Below are positions 34,133-43,036 of a stretch of DNA of 64,000 nt, one piece after another. The notes under the pieces are model-generated. The model had not been told where the DNA came from, did no database searches, and saw only the letters and a program-made list of their open reading frames with translations. Location: contig CAVWUM010000001.1 of the NCBI GenBank assembly GCA_963758205.1, forward strand, positions 310,001 to 374,000. Reading direction: 5' to 3'. Position numbers and translations under genes: made by a program. Each line of letters begins with the position of its first letter. Position 1 is the stretch's first letter. Origin of the DNA: Owenweeksia sp963758205 (GTDB taxonomy: Bacteria > Bacteroidota > Bacteroidia > Flavobacteriales > Schleiferiaceae).

Positions 34133-35473
34133 TAGGTTCCTCACAGCCTGCTTAAACTGCCTTCCTCTGTCTTCATAGTTTTCAAACAAATCAAAGCTGG
34201 CACAGGCAGGGCTTAGCAGTACGCTGTCTCCTTTATCGGCCATTTTGTAGCTCATGCGCACAGCTTCGTCCATATTGGCGGCATCAATAATCAAATCCAC
34301 ACGACCTTCAAAAGCCCGGTGTAATTTCGAGTTATCCACTCCCAGACAGATAATGGCTTTTACCTTTTCATCTACCAAATCATACAATTCACTGTAATCG
34401 TTGCCCTTGTCCACACCACCTACAATCCATACAGTTGGGGTTTGCATGCTTTCCAGTGCGTACCAGGTAGAGTTTACGTTAGTGGCTTTACTGTCATTTA
34501 TATATTGTACGCCATAAACCTGCAGCACAGGTTCCAGGCGGTGCTCAATACTGTCAAAGCCTGCCAGGCTCTCGCGTATAGTTTCTTTCCGGATGCCTAA
34601 AAGCTTACTTGCCAGCCCGGATGCCATGCTGTTGTAAGTATTGTGCTTGCCTTGTAAGGCCAGTTCGTTGATGCTCATTTGTTCCTGATTGTTTAATGTT
34701 ATCTGTATGGTGTTATTCTCGTCAAGCCAGGCGCCCTCAATAGGTTGTGGCTTTAGGCTCAGGCCAAGTGTTTTGGCCTTTATGTCAAATTTGTCTTTGT
34801 AATTCAGTGTTTCGGGGTCGTCCATATTCCAGATGAAATAGTCGTTTTCATCCTGGTAGCGGGTTATGGCGAATTTGCTGGCTGCGTAGTTTTCCAGCTT
34901 ATAATCGTAGCGGTCCAGGTGATCCGGAGTAATGTTGGTAAGTATGGCGATGTGTGGCTTAAAGCTGTTGATGTCATCCAGCTGAAAGCTTGAAACCTCC
35001 ACCACATAGTAATCGGAATCTCTCTCGGCCACGCTGGCTGCCAGGCTGCTGCCAATATTTCCCGTAAGAGCCACATTGAGCCCTGCATTTTTAAGGATGT
35101 GATGTGTAAGCAGGGTAGTGGTGGTTTTGCCGTTGCTGCCGGTTATCGCAATGATTTTTCCTTTACAGTAGCGTGAGCCAAATTCTATTTCCGAAATCAA
35201 CTCTACGTCCTTATTTACAATAGCCTTTACCACTTCCGCTTTCGCGGGAATGCCTGGGCTCTTCACCACCAAATCCGCATTCAGGATTTTATCATAGGTG
35301 TGTGTACCTTCTTCATAAGGAATACCCAGCTCATCCAGCTTTTGGCGGTATTCGAGTTTTATTTTACCACCGTCACTCAGCCAAATGTCAAAGCCCTGCT
35401 TTTGGGCCAGCATGGCTGCGCCCAAACCGCTTTCGCCCGCTCCGAGAATCGCTATTTTTTTAGTGATACTCAT
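34130..35473 (-). CDS. murD: UDP-N-acetylmuramoylalanine--D-glutamate ligase MurD
   Basis: 447 residues. Start IAILGAGESGLGAAMLAQK, ATP loop AITGSNGKTTTTLLTHHIL (near 112-130), VVEVSSFQLDDI, LTNITPDHLDRYD and INDSKATNVNSTWYALES. It adds D-Glu to UDP-MurNAc-L-Ala. Its ATG shares one base with the mraY stop (TAATG). Confidence 0.98.
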   Translation of the reverse strand: MSITKKIAILGAGESGLGAAMLAQKQGFDIWLSDGGKIKLEYRQKLDELGIPYEEGTHTYDKILNADLVVKSPGIPAKAEVVKAIVNKDVELISEIEFGSRYCKGKIIAITGSNGKTTTTLLTHHILKNAGLNVALTGNIGSSLAASVAERDSDYYVVEVSSFQLDDINSFKPHIAILTNITPDHLDRYDYKLENYAASKFAITRYQDENDYFIWNMDDPETLNYKDKFDIKAKTLGLSLKPQPIEGAWLDENNTIQITLNNQEQMSINELALQGKHNTYNSMASGLASKLLGIRKETIRESLAGFDSIEHRLEPVLQVYGVQYINDSKATNVNSTWYALESMQTPTVWIVGGVDKGNDYSELYDLVDEKVKAIICLGVDNSKLHRAFEGRVDLIIDAANMDEAVRMSYKMADKGDSVLLSPACASFDLFENYEDRGRQFKQAVRNL

Positions 35474-36712
35474 TAGCGCAGTTTCAGTGTTACGAAGGTT
35501 AATACGGCCAGGAAAATCCCGATAATCCAGAAGCGGGTTACGATTTTACTTTCGTGATAACCCTTTTTCTGGTAGTGGTGGTGCAGGGGCGACATCAGGA
35601 AGATTCTGCGGCCTTCTCCAAATTTCTTTTTGGTGTATTTGAAGTAGCTCACCTGCATCATTACAGAAGAGATTCTCCACCAAGAAGATTCCGCATACAA
35701 TTGGAATCAACAATTCTTTACGGATGGCAATGGCGAATACGGCTATAATCCCGCCAAGGGCAAGGCTGCCCGTATCGCCCATAAAAACCTGGGCGGGGTG
35801 GGTATTGTACCACAAAAAGCCAATGCAGGCGCCCACAAAAGCGGCTATAAATACCACCAGCTCGGCCGAGTTGGGGATGTACATAATGTTGAGGTAATCC
35901 GCGAAAATGATACTACCCGATACATAGGCAAATATGCCAAGCGTAATACCTATAATGGCTGAAGTGCCTGTTGCCAGCCCGTCAATACCGTCCGTAAGGT
36001 TGGCACCATTAGAAACTGCGGTTGTAATAAAAATTACAATGGGGATGAAGATCAGCCACGCCCACTGCATATAGTTGTCGCCCATCCAGCTGATAAGTCG
36101 GGAGTAATCAAACTCGTTATCCTTAAAAAACGGGATGGTGGTTTTCAGTGATTTCTCAGCATCGCTGTATACAGGAAGTTGTTGTAACACACGCCCATCC
36201 TGGGTTTCCACTACTGTGGCACGTTCTACTCTTTCCTTAATGGTAACCTCAGGATTAAAAAACAGCAGGCTACCGACAATTATACCGAGGCCCACCTGGC
36301 CTACAACTTTAAATTTTCCGGGGAGGCCTTTTTTATCTTTCTTAAATACTTTGATGTAATCATCCAGAAAGCCCACAGCCCCCATCCAAACTGTAGTAAT
36401 CAATAGGGTGATGATGTAGATATTTTCGAGCTTGGCGAACAAAAGCACCGGCACCAGTATCCCCATAAGGATGATAAGCCCACCCATGGTTGGTGTACCG
36501 GCTTTTTCGGCCTGACCTTCCAAACCAAGGTCGCGAACGGTTTCGCCTACCTGTTTTTTAAGAAGCATAGCTATCAGGCGTCTTCCGAATACAAGGCATA
36601 TCAATAATGAAAATATAGCCGCCATAGCCGCACGAAACGTGATAAACTGGAACACCCCGGCTCCCGGCACATCATATCTTTCATCTAAAAATGTAAACAG
36701 GTAGTACAGCAT
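35473..36712 (-). CDS. mraY: Phospho-MurNAc-pentapeptide transferase MraY (frame broken by one extra base)
   Basis: The N-terminal frame from ATG 36712 (MLYYLFTFLDERYDVPGAG) carries GTPTMGGLII, GFLDDYIKVFKKDKKGL and NLTDGIDGLATG, all MraY landmarks, up to CGIFLVENL. The rest of the enzyme, SVMMQVSYFKYTKKKFGEG and MSPLHHHYQKKGYHESKIV, is in the next frame and ends at 35473. The switch is at 35666-35672, where coding-strand AATCTCTTCTGTAATG has one base too many for AAT CTC TCT GTA. The spliced product would be about 412 residues, the normal length. MraY makes lipid I and is essential, so a consensus indel is far more likely than a true null. Confidence 0.95.
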
Positions 36713-38175
36713 CAGCTTGGAATTTGATTTAGGGATTCACGGGCGATGGCGAGGTCGTCAAAAGGGAGTTTTTCACCGTTTACCTCCTGGTATTTTTCGT
36801 GGCCTTTACCGGCTATAAGAATGATGTCGTCTTTTTTGGCAAGCCTTGCCGCAGCACGTATAGCTTCTTTGCGGTTAGTAATGCTCAGGTATTTATGGCG
36901 CAGGTGCATTTCCACTCCAGCTTCCATATCCTGAATAATAGTTTCGGGATCCTCGTTTCGCGGATTGTCAGAAGTCAATATCACCTGATCGCTTAGCTGG
37001 GTGGCGATGTTAGCCATTTCGGGGCGCTTGGTGGCATCGCGGTTGCCGCCACATCCTACCACGGTAATTACCGTTTCGGCACCCGTCCGGATTTTACCAA
37101 CTGTTTCCAGTACATTTTTTAGGGCATCAGGCGTATGAGCATAATCCACTATAGCCGTTACGCCATTATCAGAGCGGAAATACTGAAATCGTCCTTCTAC
37201 AGATTGTAGGTTGCTGAGGGCGGTAACTACCTGTAATTCCTCTTCTCCCAATAAAATGGCAATGCCATACACGGCTGCCAGGTTAAGAGCGTTGAATGTT
37301 CCTATCAGCTTGGTCCATACCTCCTGGTTACCCAACCTCAAAAGCATTCCGGTAAGCTGATGCTCCAGAATCTTAACCTTAAACTCCGCATCAGTCTTTA
37401 AGGCGAAGGCATGTTTTTCAGCTTTGCTATGTAGTAGCATGGTACGGCCATGTTTATCATCCTGGTTTACCAGCGCAAAAGCCGTGGCGGGCAGGTTGTC
37501 AAACAGTTTCTTTTTGGCCAGTATGTAATCATCAAAGGTTTTGTGGTAATCCAGATGATCATGAGAGATATTGGTAAACACAGCACCTGTAAATTGCAGG
37601 CCGGCAATTCTGCGTTGTTCAATACCGTGGCTGCTGGCTTCCATAAAGCAATACTTACATCCGGCATCCACCATTTTCTTTAAATAACTATTCAGGCTTA
37701 CCGGGTCGGGCGTGGTGTGGGTGGCAGGGTGTACATCTTTGCCAATCATCACATTTACTGTTGATAGTAATCCCGACTTCTGGCCCAGAGCCATAAATAA
37801 CCTGTGGCTTAAAGTGGCCACGGTTGTTTTGCCATTGGTACCTGTAATCCCTACCAGTTTTAATTTGGACGATGGATTATCAAAGTAATTGGAGGCTACT
37901 ATGCCCAGCGTGGCATGGGCATCCTTTACCTGTATGTAGGTTACCTTTTCGTTTATTTCAGTGGGCAGCTTTTCGCAGATAATAGAGCGGGCGCCCAATT
38001 CAATGGCTTTGGATATAAATTCGTGTCCGTCCACCACAGTGCCTGGTATAGCTACAAACATCGATTCCTTCACCACCTTACGGGAATCGAAGGTGACGTT
38101 TTGAACGGCCACATTAGTAGTGCCGATTGAATCGAGAATGGGGGCGCGGTATAATATGTCTTTAAGCAACTTCAT
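36712..38175 (-). CDS. murE: UDP-MurNAc-L-Ala-D-Glu--diaminopimelate ligase MurE
   Basis: 487 residues. Substrate and ATP sites: VQNVTFDSRKVVKESMFVA, VGITGTNGKTTVATLSHRLF (near 108-127), ATHTTPDPVSLNSYLKK, and TSDNPRNEDPETIIQDME. The DNPR motif is the one associated with meso-diaminopimelate specificity. It overlaps mraY by one base and ftsI by one base. Confidence 0.97.
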   Translation of the reverse strand: MKLLKDILYRAPILDSIGTTNVAVQNVTFDSRKVVKESMFVAIPGTVVDGHEFISKAIELGARSIICEKLPTEINEKVTYIQVKDAHATLGIVASNYFDNPSSKLKLVGITGTNGKTTVATLSHRLFMALGQKSGLLSTVNVMIGKDVHPATHTTPDPVSLNSYLKKMVDAGCKYCFMEASSHGIEQRRIAGLQFTGAVFTNISHDHLDYHKTFDDYILAKKKLFDNLPATAFALVNQDDKHGRTMLLHSKAEKHAFALKTDAEFKVKILEHQLTGMLLRLGNQEVWTKLIGTFNALNLAAVYGIAILLGEEELQVVTALSNLQSVEGRFQYFRSDNGVTAIVDYAHTPDALKNVLETVGKIRTGAETVITVVGCGGNRDATKRPEMANIATQLSDQVILTSDNPRNEDPETIIQDMEAGVEMHLRHKYLSITNRKEAIRAAARLAKKDDIILIAGKGHEKYQEVNGEKLPFDDLAIARESLNQIPS

Positions 38176-40154
38176 TAGCCTAATTTCAATTCGATTAAAG
38201 CCCGTGGACTGATTTTACTCCCTGCCGGTGGATATTGCCATTGCACTTTTCCGTTTCCTTCCAGCTTTACCTTATAGCCCTGATTTTCTAAAATGCTTAG
38301 CACTTCTGCGCCATCCCGTCCCTTAAAGTTGGGTACGATGTGGGCGTTTATTTCTATGGCCTCATCATCTTCCACAAGCCATTGGGCATACTGGGTTTGT
38401 GCGTTAGGCTTTACTTCTCTTGGTGTATCCAGATAAACACTTTCGGCTATAGCACTAAATACAGGGGCAGCTACTGTAGAGCCGTAATATCCACGGTGGT
38501 TATTAGGTTTGTTGATTACTACTATGCAGCTATATTGTGGATTTTCAGCAGGGAAGTAACCGGCAAAAGAGGCCTGGTAGTCGCGAGTTTCGGCTTTCCA
38601 ATAGTTCTGCTGGCAGGTGCCGGTTTTGCCCGCCATACTAACAAGCGGGTTTTTTATATTGGTTGCCGTACCTCTTAGCACTACGCCTTCAAGCATCTTC
38701 TGCACTTTGGCCAAAGTTTCCTTAGAGCAAATGGCCGGGTTGATAACCTTAACCTCGCGTTGCTCCACCACTTTTCCATGTTTTGAAATACTCTCAATAA
38801 AGCGTGGCTTAATCATCACTCCATCATTGGCCACGGCATTATAAAAGGTTAAAACCTGAAGTGGGGTAAAACTTACCTGATACCCAAAGGCCATCCACGG
38901 AAGTGTAATGCCACTCCAGTTAGCATCGCCCGGTTTAGGGATTTTTGGTAAACCTTCACCTTTAATAGAAAGTCCTAATGGCTCGTTAAGTCCCATGGTG
39001 TAAAGGCGATCCACAAATTTTTCGGGTTCCGAGCGATAGCGATCATAGATCAATTTTACGATGCCTACGTTTGATGAAAGCTCAAAAGCACGATTCAGCG
39101 TAACCTTACCGTAGCCACCTTCGCCATTGTGGTAGTTGCTGTCCTTTACCTTCTTTTTATAGATTTCGTAGAGACCGTTTTCTGTATCTACAATGGTGTT
39201 GGTGTCAATTACGCCATCTTCAAGAGCCACCATAACAGAGGCGAGTTTAAACGTTGAACCGGGTTCGGTGCTTTCCCATACGGCATAGTTTCTCTTCTCA
39301 AAGTAGGTTCCATTTTCGGTACGGCCAAGATTGGCAATACCACGGATGGCTCCGGTTTTCACGTCCATTACCACTACGCAGCCATGGTCAGCTTCAAATT
39401 TTTCCAAAGCTTTCAAAAGCTCGTGGTGGGCTATGTCCTGAATTTTGGTGTCGATGGTGGTGATGATATCGAGGCCATCTTCGGGCTCTATTTCATAAGA
39501 GTCTGTAACAGGCTTCCAGTTGCCGTTACTTACTTTTTGTTTTAGTCGCTTGCCATCTCTTCCCGTAAGGTAATTGGAGAAAGCGCCTTCAATACCGGTA
39601 CGCCCACGGAGGTGATCGTATCCAATGGTGCGTTCGGCAATTTTGCCCAATGGCATTTTGCGGTAGTTTTTTTGCTCGTAAATAAGTCCACCCTTGTAGC
39701 GGCCTTCATTAAAAATGGGGTACTCCTTAATTTTTTGGAGATCAGAAAAGGTGACATCCTCACCCAGTTTTATGTAGCGGGAGCCCTGACCTCTCTTTTG
39801 GCGGATGTAGCTTTCCCACTGGCGCACACTTTTATCAGGAAATTGTAAAGCCAGTTTGGCGCTGAGGGTGGTAATGTGCTGGTTGAAGATTTCCTCCTTA
39901 ACCGTAACGGGGTCAAAATACAGGTCGTAAACAGGCATGGAGGTGGCGAGTAGTTTACCATCGCTGCTAAAAATGTTTCCACGGTCCGCTTCAATGTTAA
40001 TTTCACGGATGGCCTCTTTTTGCGAAAGCGCACGCAGTTCTGGCCCCTCTGTATATTGAATAATGAAGAGCTTTACCAAAACAAACACAGCCATCAGAAA
40101 AAACGGGATGGCCGCGAAGTACATTCGGTTCAATATGGATTTTTTATCCTCCAC
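38175..40154 (-). CDS. ftsI: Penicillin-binding protein (FtsI-type transpeptidase) with PASTA domain
   Basis: 659 residues. One membrane helix (FAAIPFFLMAVFVLVKLFI), PBP dimerisation domain (NIEADRGNIFSSDGKLLATS), transpeptidase with the SxxK box in EPGSTFKLASV, SxN box SSNVGIVKL and KTG box SMAGKTGTC. A C-terminal PASTA domain (VPNFKGRDGAEVLSILENQG) ends the protein. It crosslinks septal peptidoglycan with FtsW. It shares one base with ftsL upstream (start 40154). Confidence 0.97.
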   Translation of the reverse strand: MEDKKSILNRMYFAAIPFFLMAVFVLVKLFIIQYTEGPELRALSQKEAIREINIEADRGNIFSSDGKLLATSMPVYDLYFDPVTVKEEIFNQHITTLSAKLALQFPDKSVRQWESYIRQKRGQGSRYIKLGEDVTFSDLQKIKEYPIFNEGRYKGGLIYEQKNYRKMPLGKIAERTIGYDHLRGRTGIEGAFSNYLTGRDGKRLKQKVSNGNWKPVTDSYEIEPEDGLDIITTIDTKIQDIAHHELLKALEKFEADHGCVVVMDVKTGAIRGIANLGRTENGTYFEKRNYAVWESTEPGSTFKLASVMVALEDGVIDTNTIVDTENGLYEIYKKKVKDSNYHNGEGGYGKVTLNRAFELSSNVGIVKLIYDRYRSEPEKFVDRLYTMGLNEPLGLSIKGEGLPKIPKPGDANWSGITLPWMAFGYQVSFTPLQVLTFYNAVANDGVMIKPRFIESISKHGKVVEQREVKVINPAICSKETLAKVQKMLEGVVLRGTATNIKNPLVSMAGKTGTCQQNYWKAETRDYQASFAGYFPAENPQYSCIVVINKPNNHRGYYGSTVAAPVFSAIAESVYLDTPREVKPNAQTQYAQWLVEDDEAIEINAHIVPNFKGRDGAEVLSILENQGYKVKLEGNGKVQWQYPPAGSKISPRALIELKLG

Positions 40155-40516
40155 TAATCCTCTTTTTCTTTTTTGATGATTACGGGTGGGGCATCTGATT
40201 TTTCCAGCCCCAGTTCATTTCCTTTTTCCAGCACCTTGTACTCCATGCTCTGTATCATCAGGCGCGAGCGGGTGTCTATATATTCAGAGTTCAGTTCTTT
40301 CATGTGCGAGCGCAGGCGGCTTATTTCGTGCACCTTTTTATCGGCACTATGGCTGCTGGCAATCATTATCAGCGCAAGCAGGCTGAGGTAAATAATGTAC
40401 GGCCAGTGCCTGGCCAGTTGCGGGCTAACTAAAAACTGCCCGGTAAATACACCCTTAAGGGGATTTACCAGTTTGCCTTTAAATTTTCCTTTGCCTATGC
40501 TTTCCGCTTCGCTCAT
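40154..40516 (-). CDS. ftsL: FtsL-like cell division protein
   Basis: 120 residues with a single membrane helix (WPYIIYLSLLALIMIASS) and a periplasmic coiled coil (HEISRLRSHMKELNSEYIDT). This is the position and shape of FtsL in Bacteroidota clusters (between rsmH and the PBP). FtsL forms a complex with FtsB and FtsQ that activates FtsWI. Sequence conservation is low, so the call rests mainly on topology and position. Confidence 0.9.
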   Translation of the reverse strand: MSEAESIGKGKFKGKLVNPLKGVFTGQFLVSPQLARHWPYIIYLSLLALIMIASSHSADKKVHEISRLRSHMKELNSEYIDTRSRLMIQSMEYKVLEKGNELGLEKSDAPPVIIKKEKED

Positions 40517-40534
40517 TTATCTTACTTCCTCGTG

Positions 40535-40588
40535 GCCCCCTAAATCCCCCCTAAGGGGGACTTTGATAGTCCTCTTAGGGTTGGGGGC
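40535..40588. repeat. Palindromic repeat between ftsL and rsmH
   Basis: GCCCCCTAAATCCCCCCTAA and GGGGGACTTTGATAGTCC, then CTTAGGGTTGGGGGC, form a long imperfect hairpin with GGGGG/CCCCC arms. It fills the whole gap between the two genes and reaches the last base of the rsmH stop codon. This CCCCTAA...TTAGGG type is typical of Bacteroidota intergenic palindromes. Confidence 0.75.
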
Positions 40589-41475
40589 TAAATTTTGCTT
40601 GCGGCACGAAGCTTAGCGCTACGTGCTCTTGGGTTCTCACTAATTTCATTCTCATCAGGCACTATCGGCTTTCGCGTGATAGGCTCCAGCGGGTGAATAA
40701 GATTTCCGTAGAAATCCTTTTGGGGCTCACCCTCTACATTTCCATAGCGGAAATAATTTTTAACAGGCCGGTCTTCCAGCGAGTGGTAGGCCATGGTAAC
40801 TATGCGCCCACCGGGTTTCAACATTTCTGTAGCCTGCTCCAGTAATTCGTGTATTACAATCAGCTCTTCGTTTACCTCAATCCGTACCGCCTGGAAAATT
40901 CTGGCCATAAACTGACCCTGCTTTTGCGGGGGTACATGCTTTTCAATAGCCTTTTTAAGATCAGAGGTGGTCTGTAGCGGACGATTTTCCACAATAGCCC
41001 GTACCAGCGGTTTGGGCCTTGGTATTTCGCCATATTCCTTTAGTATTCTAAAGAGGTCTGCTTCCTCATACTGGTTGAGCACTTTGGCTGCGGTAAGTTC
41101 ACGGTCGGTGTTCATGCGCATATCCAGCGGTCCTTCAAAGCGGGTGCTGAACCCTCTTTCGGGCTGATCTATCTGGTGGGAAGAAATCCCAAAATCGCCC
41201 AGCAGGCCATCAATCTTTTTTACGCCATACAGGCGCAGGCTTTTTTTAAGATGCCTGAAGTTGGCGCTGATCAGTTTAAAGTTCGGATCATCGGGCACAT
41301 TGGCCTTAGCATCAGCATCTTGATCAAAAGCATACAGCTTACCGGTGGTAAGGTGCTTCAGTATTTCACGGCTATGGCCTCCTCCGCCAAAGGTTACGTC
41401 CACGTAAGTGCCGTCTTCCTTTATATTGAGCAGGTTTATACATTGATGTAAAAGAACGGGCTTATGATACTCCAT
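40588..41475 (-). CDS. rsmH: 16S rRNA m4C1402 methyltransferase RsmH
   Basis: 295 residues. HKPVLLHQCINLLNIKEDGT, the SAM site TYVDVTFGGGGHSREILKHL, DGLLGDFGISSHQID with RGFSTRFEGPLDMRM, and VRIEVNEEL are all RsmH signatures. It methylates N4 of C1402 in 16S rRNA. Overlaps mraZ by 14 bases at the start. Confidence 0.97.
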   Translation of the reverse strand: MEYHKPVLLHQCINLLNIKEDGTYVDVTFGGGGHSREILKHLTTGKLYAFDQDADAKANVPDDPNFKLISANFRHLKKSLRLYGVKKIDGLLGDFGISSHQIDQPERGFSTRFEGPLDMRMNTDRELTAAKVLNQYEEADLFRILKEYGEIPRPKPLVRAIVENRPLQTTSDLKKAIEKHVPPQKQGQFMARIFQAVRIEVNEELIVIHELLEQATEMLKPGGRIVTMAYHSLEDRPVKNYFRYGNVEGEPQKDFYGNLIHPLEPITRKPIVPDENEISENPRARSAKLRAASKI

Positions 41476-41935
41476 CTTCGGACTCGTTAAGGCTTCCCAT
41501 TACATCCTCGGCTAATGCTCCAAAGTCTACTTCGGGGTCATTAATTGAGTTTTCATAAGCATCCTTGTTCCACACTTCTATCATCCCTACAGAAGATGAA
41601 AGCACCAGGTCACTTGACAGATTGGCGAAGTTCATCAGGTCTTTAGGGATGTTGAGTCTTCCGTTAGCGTCCATATCAATCAGCTTCACCCCGGCAGTAA
41701 ACATGCGGATGAAGTCGTTATTCTTTTTTACAAAGCGGTTGAGCTTATTCACCTTGTTCATGGTGCGTTCCCATTCGTCCATGGGATATAGTTCGAGACA
41801 CTTTTGAAACACGCTGCGTTTAATCACGAATCCACGTTCGAGCATAGGTAAAAGCTGCTTCTTTAGGCCTGCGGGTATCGCCACCCTGCCCTTAGCATCC
41901 ATTTTACACTCATGTACTCCTATCAGATTCAGCAT
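41462..41935 (-). CDS. mraZ: Transcriptional regulator MraZ
   Basis: 157 residues with two SpoVT/AbrB-like repeats: GVHECKMDAKGRVAIPAGLK and TAGVKLIDMDANGRLNIPKD. MraZ binds TGGGN direct repeats upstream of its own gene and controls the dcw cluster. It heads the minus-strand cluster ending at ftsZ. Such repeats are present about 45 bases upstream (41978-41992). Confidence 0.97.
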   Translation of the reverse strand: MLNLIGVHECKMDAKGRVAIPAGLKKQLLPMLERGFVIKRSVFQKCLELYPMDEWERTMNKVNKLNRFVKKNNDFIRMFTAGVKLIDMDANGRLNIPKDLMNFANLSSDLVLSSSVGMIEVWNKDAYENSINDPEVDFGALAEDVMGSLNESEDGVS

Positions 41936-41960
41936 TTTAACTATTGCGTACTTAGAGACC

Positions 41961-41968
41961 CAAAAATA
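41961..41968 (-). promoter_or_regulatory. Candidate -7 element of the dcw cluster
   Basis: On the minus strand TATTTTTG fits TAnnTTTG and lies 26 bases before the mraZ ATG, directly downstream of the MraZ-type boxes. Confidence 0.45.
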
Positions 41969-41977
41969 GAATTATTC

Positions 41978-41992
41978 TCCCACTTTTACCCA
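41978..41992 (-). promoter_or_regulatory. MraZ operator-like TGGGN repeats
   Basis: On the minus strand TGGGTAAAAGTGGGA: two TGGGN boxes with 5-base spacing, the arrangement known for MraZ binding sites, placed just upstream of the candidate -7 element of mraZ. Autoregulation is the established behaviour of MraZ in other bacteria; here it is inferred. Confidence 0.65.
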
Positions 41993-42110
41993 CCTGTTGG
42001 CACTTTGTTGATAAGTTATACCACTAATGGTAACTAATGTAAGGGTGGTAAAATTGTTTATCGCCTTGAAAGCTTTGCTGAATAGGGGTTATGGAAATCG
42101 GGAAATATGG

Positions 42111-42125
42111 TGGGGAAAAGTGGGG
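42111..42125 (+). promoter_or_regulatory. Second pair of TGGGN boxes, opposite strand
   Basis: TGGGGAAAAGTGGGG has the same 10-base period as the mraZ operator but on the plus strand, about 120 bases further upstream. It lies in a gap of about 320 bases (41936-42259) that otherwise holds a strong terminator and no gene. Confidence 0.4.
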
Positions 42126-42202
42126 AGTTTTTGCAAATGAAATGAAATTGCTGGGGGGAGATAGAAAAAAGATGTCCTGGTATTTTAAGTTTGGCACATA
42201 AA

Positions 42203-42239
42203 AAAAGCCCAGGCTCAAATTGTTTGAGCCTGGGCTTTT
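42203..42239. terminator. Strong bidirectional terminator
   Basis: Perfect 17-base inverted repeat AAAAGCCCAGGCTCAAA / TTTGAGCCTGGGCTTTT with a three-base centre and A/T tracts on both sides. It ends the minus-strand TPM gene 20 bases upstream of it. Confidence 0.95.
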
Positions 42240-42259
42240 ATAATGTCATAAAAAGTCTT

Positions 42260-43033
42260 CTACCAACTCCCACTCGCACCACCACCACCAAAGCCTCCGC
42301 CACCAAAGCCGCCAAAACCGCCTCCGCCACCAAAGCCTCCACCGGATGAGCCACCAAAGCCTCCACCGGATGAGCCACCAAAGCCACCAATCCAGTAGCC
42401 ACCGCCACCGCGGTAACCGCCACGTCCGCCACCGCCTCTACGGTTACGGATAACGCTGATGATAATGATAGCAATAAGGATAATGGCAAAGAAGGGAATA
42501 CCTTTTTTCCCTTTGGATCTGCGCTCACCCTTGCCTTTAAATTCTCCCGCAAGGAGCTTTATGATTTGGTCAGTGCCTTCGTCAATGCCCTCGTAATAAT
42601 TTTCTTGTTTGAATTGAGGTAGCACATATTCTTCAATAATCCTTTTTGTAAGGGCATCGGTTACTATGGGTTCTAGGCCATACCCATTTTGAATCGCCAT
42701 TTTTCGTTGACCCACTGGTGCTTTTGGAGCTAAAAGGAAAATCAAACCATTATCAACTCCTTTTTGACCTACTCCCCATTCTTGAGCAAGTTCAGCAGCG
42801 TATAAATTGGGGTCGTCCAATAGCTCTCCATTTAATATCACTACGGTAATTTGTGTAGAGGTAGTATCGCTATAGCGCAATAGCTTTTCCTCCAGTTGGG
42901 CTTCTTCTCTATCCGTAAGAATGTTGCCGAAATCATTTATCAACCGTGGTGGGTTAGGCTGCTCAGGAAACTTCTGCCCTAAGGCAAAAAGGGTAATTAA
43001 TAGGAGGGGAAGTAGAAAGCGTAGTTTGTGCAA
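42260..43033 (-). CDS. TPM-domain membrane protein with Gly-rich tail
   Basis: 257 residues. Signal peptide (MHKLRFLLPLLLITLFALGQ), TPM domain (FPEQPNPPRLINDFGNILTD, YSDTTSTQITVVILNG, VGQKGVDNGLIFLLAP, NGYGLEPIVTDAL), one membrane helix (IPFFAIILIAIIIISVI) and a C-terminal tail made almost wholly of Gly, Ser and Phe. This is the YgcG-type architecture. TPM proteins are implicated in membrane protein quality control in some systems; the role here is unknown. Followed upstream by a second TPM gene, with 3 bases between. Confidence 0.93.
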   Translation of the reverse strand: MHKLRFLLPLLLITLFALGQKFPEQPNPPRLINDFGNILTDREEAQLEEKLLRYSDTTSTQITVVILNGELLDDPNLYAAELAQEWGVGQKGVDNGLIFLLAPKAPVGQRKMAIQNGYGLEPIVTDALTKRIIEEYVLPQFKQENYYEGIDEGTDQIIKLLAGEFKGKGERRSKGKKGIPFFAIILIAIIIISVIRNRRGGGGRGGYRGGGGYWIGGFGGSSGGGFGGSSGGGFGGGGGFGGFGGGGFGGGGASGSW

Positions 43034-43036
43034 AAC

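Noticed and set aside
41990..42015. Sigma-54 promoter TTGGCACTTTGTTGAT upstream of mraZ
   Set aside because: The spacing between boxes is one base short and it points away from mraZ with no gene downstream.
42238..42552. Val/Ala-rich minus-strand frame in the Gly-rich tail of the TPM gene
   Set aside because: It is a shadow of the repetitive GGX codons of the TPM protein and has no independent features.
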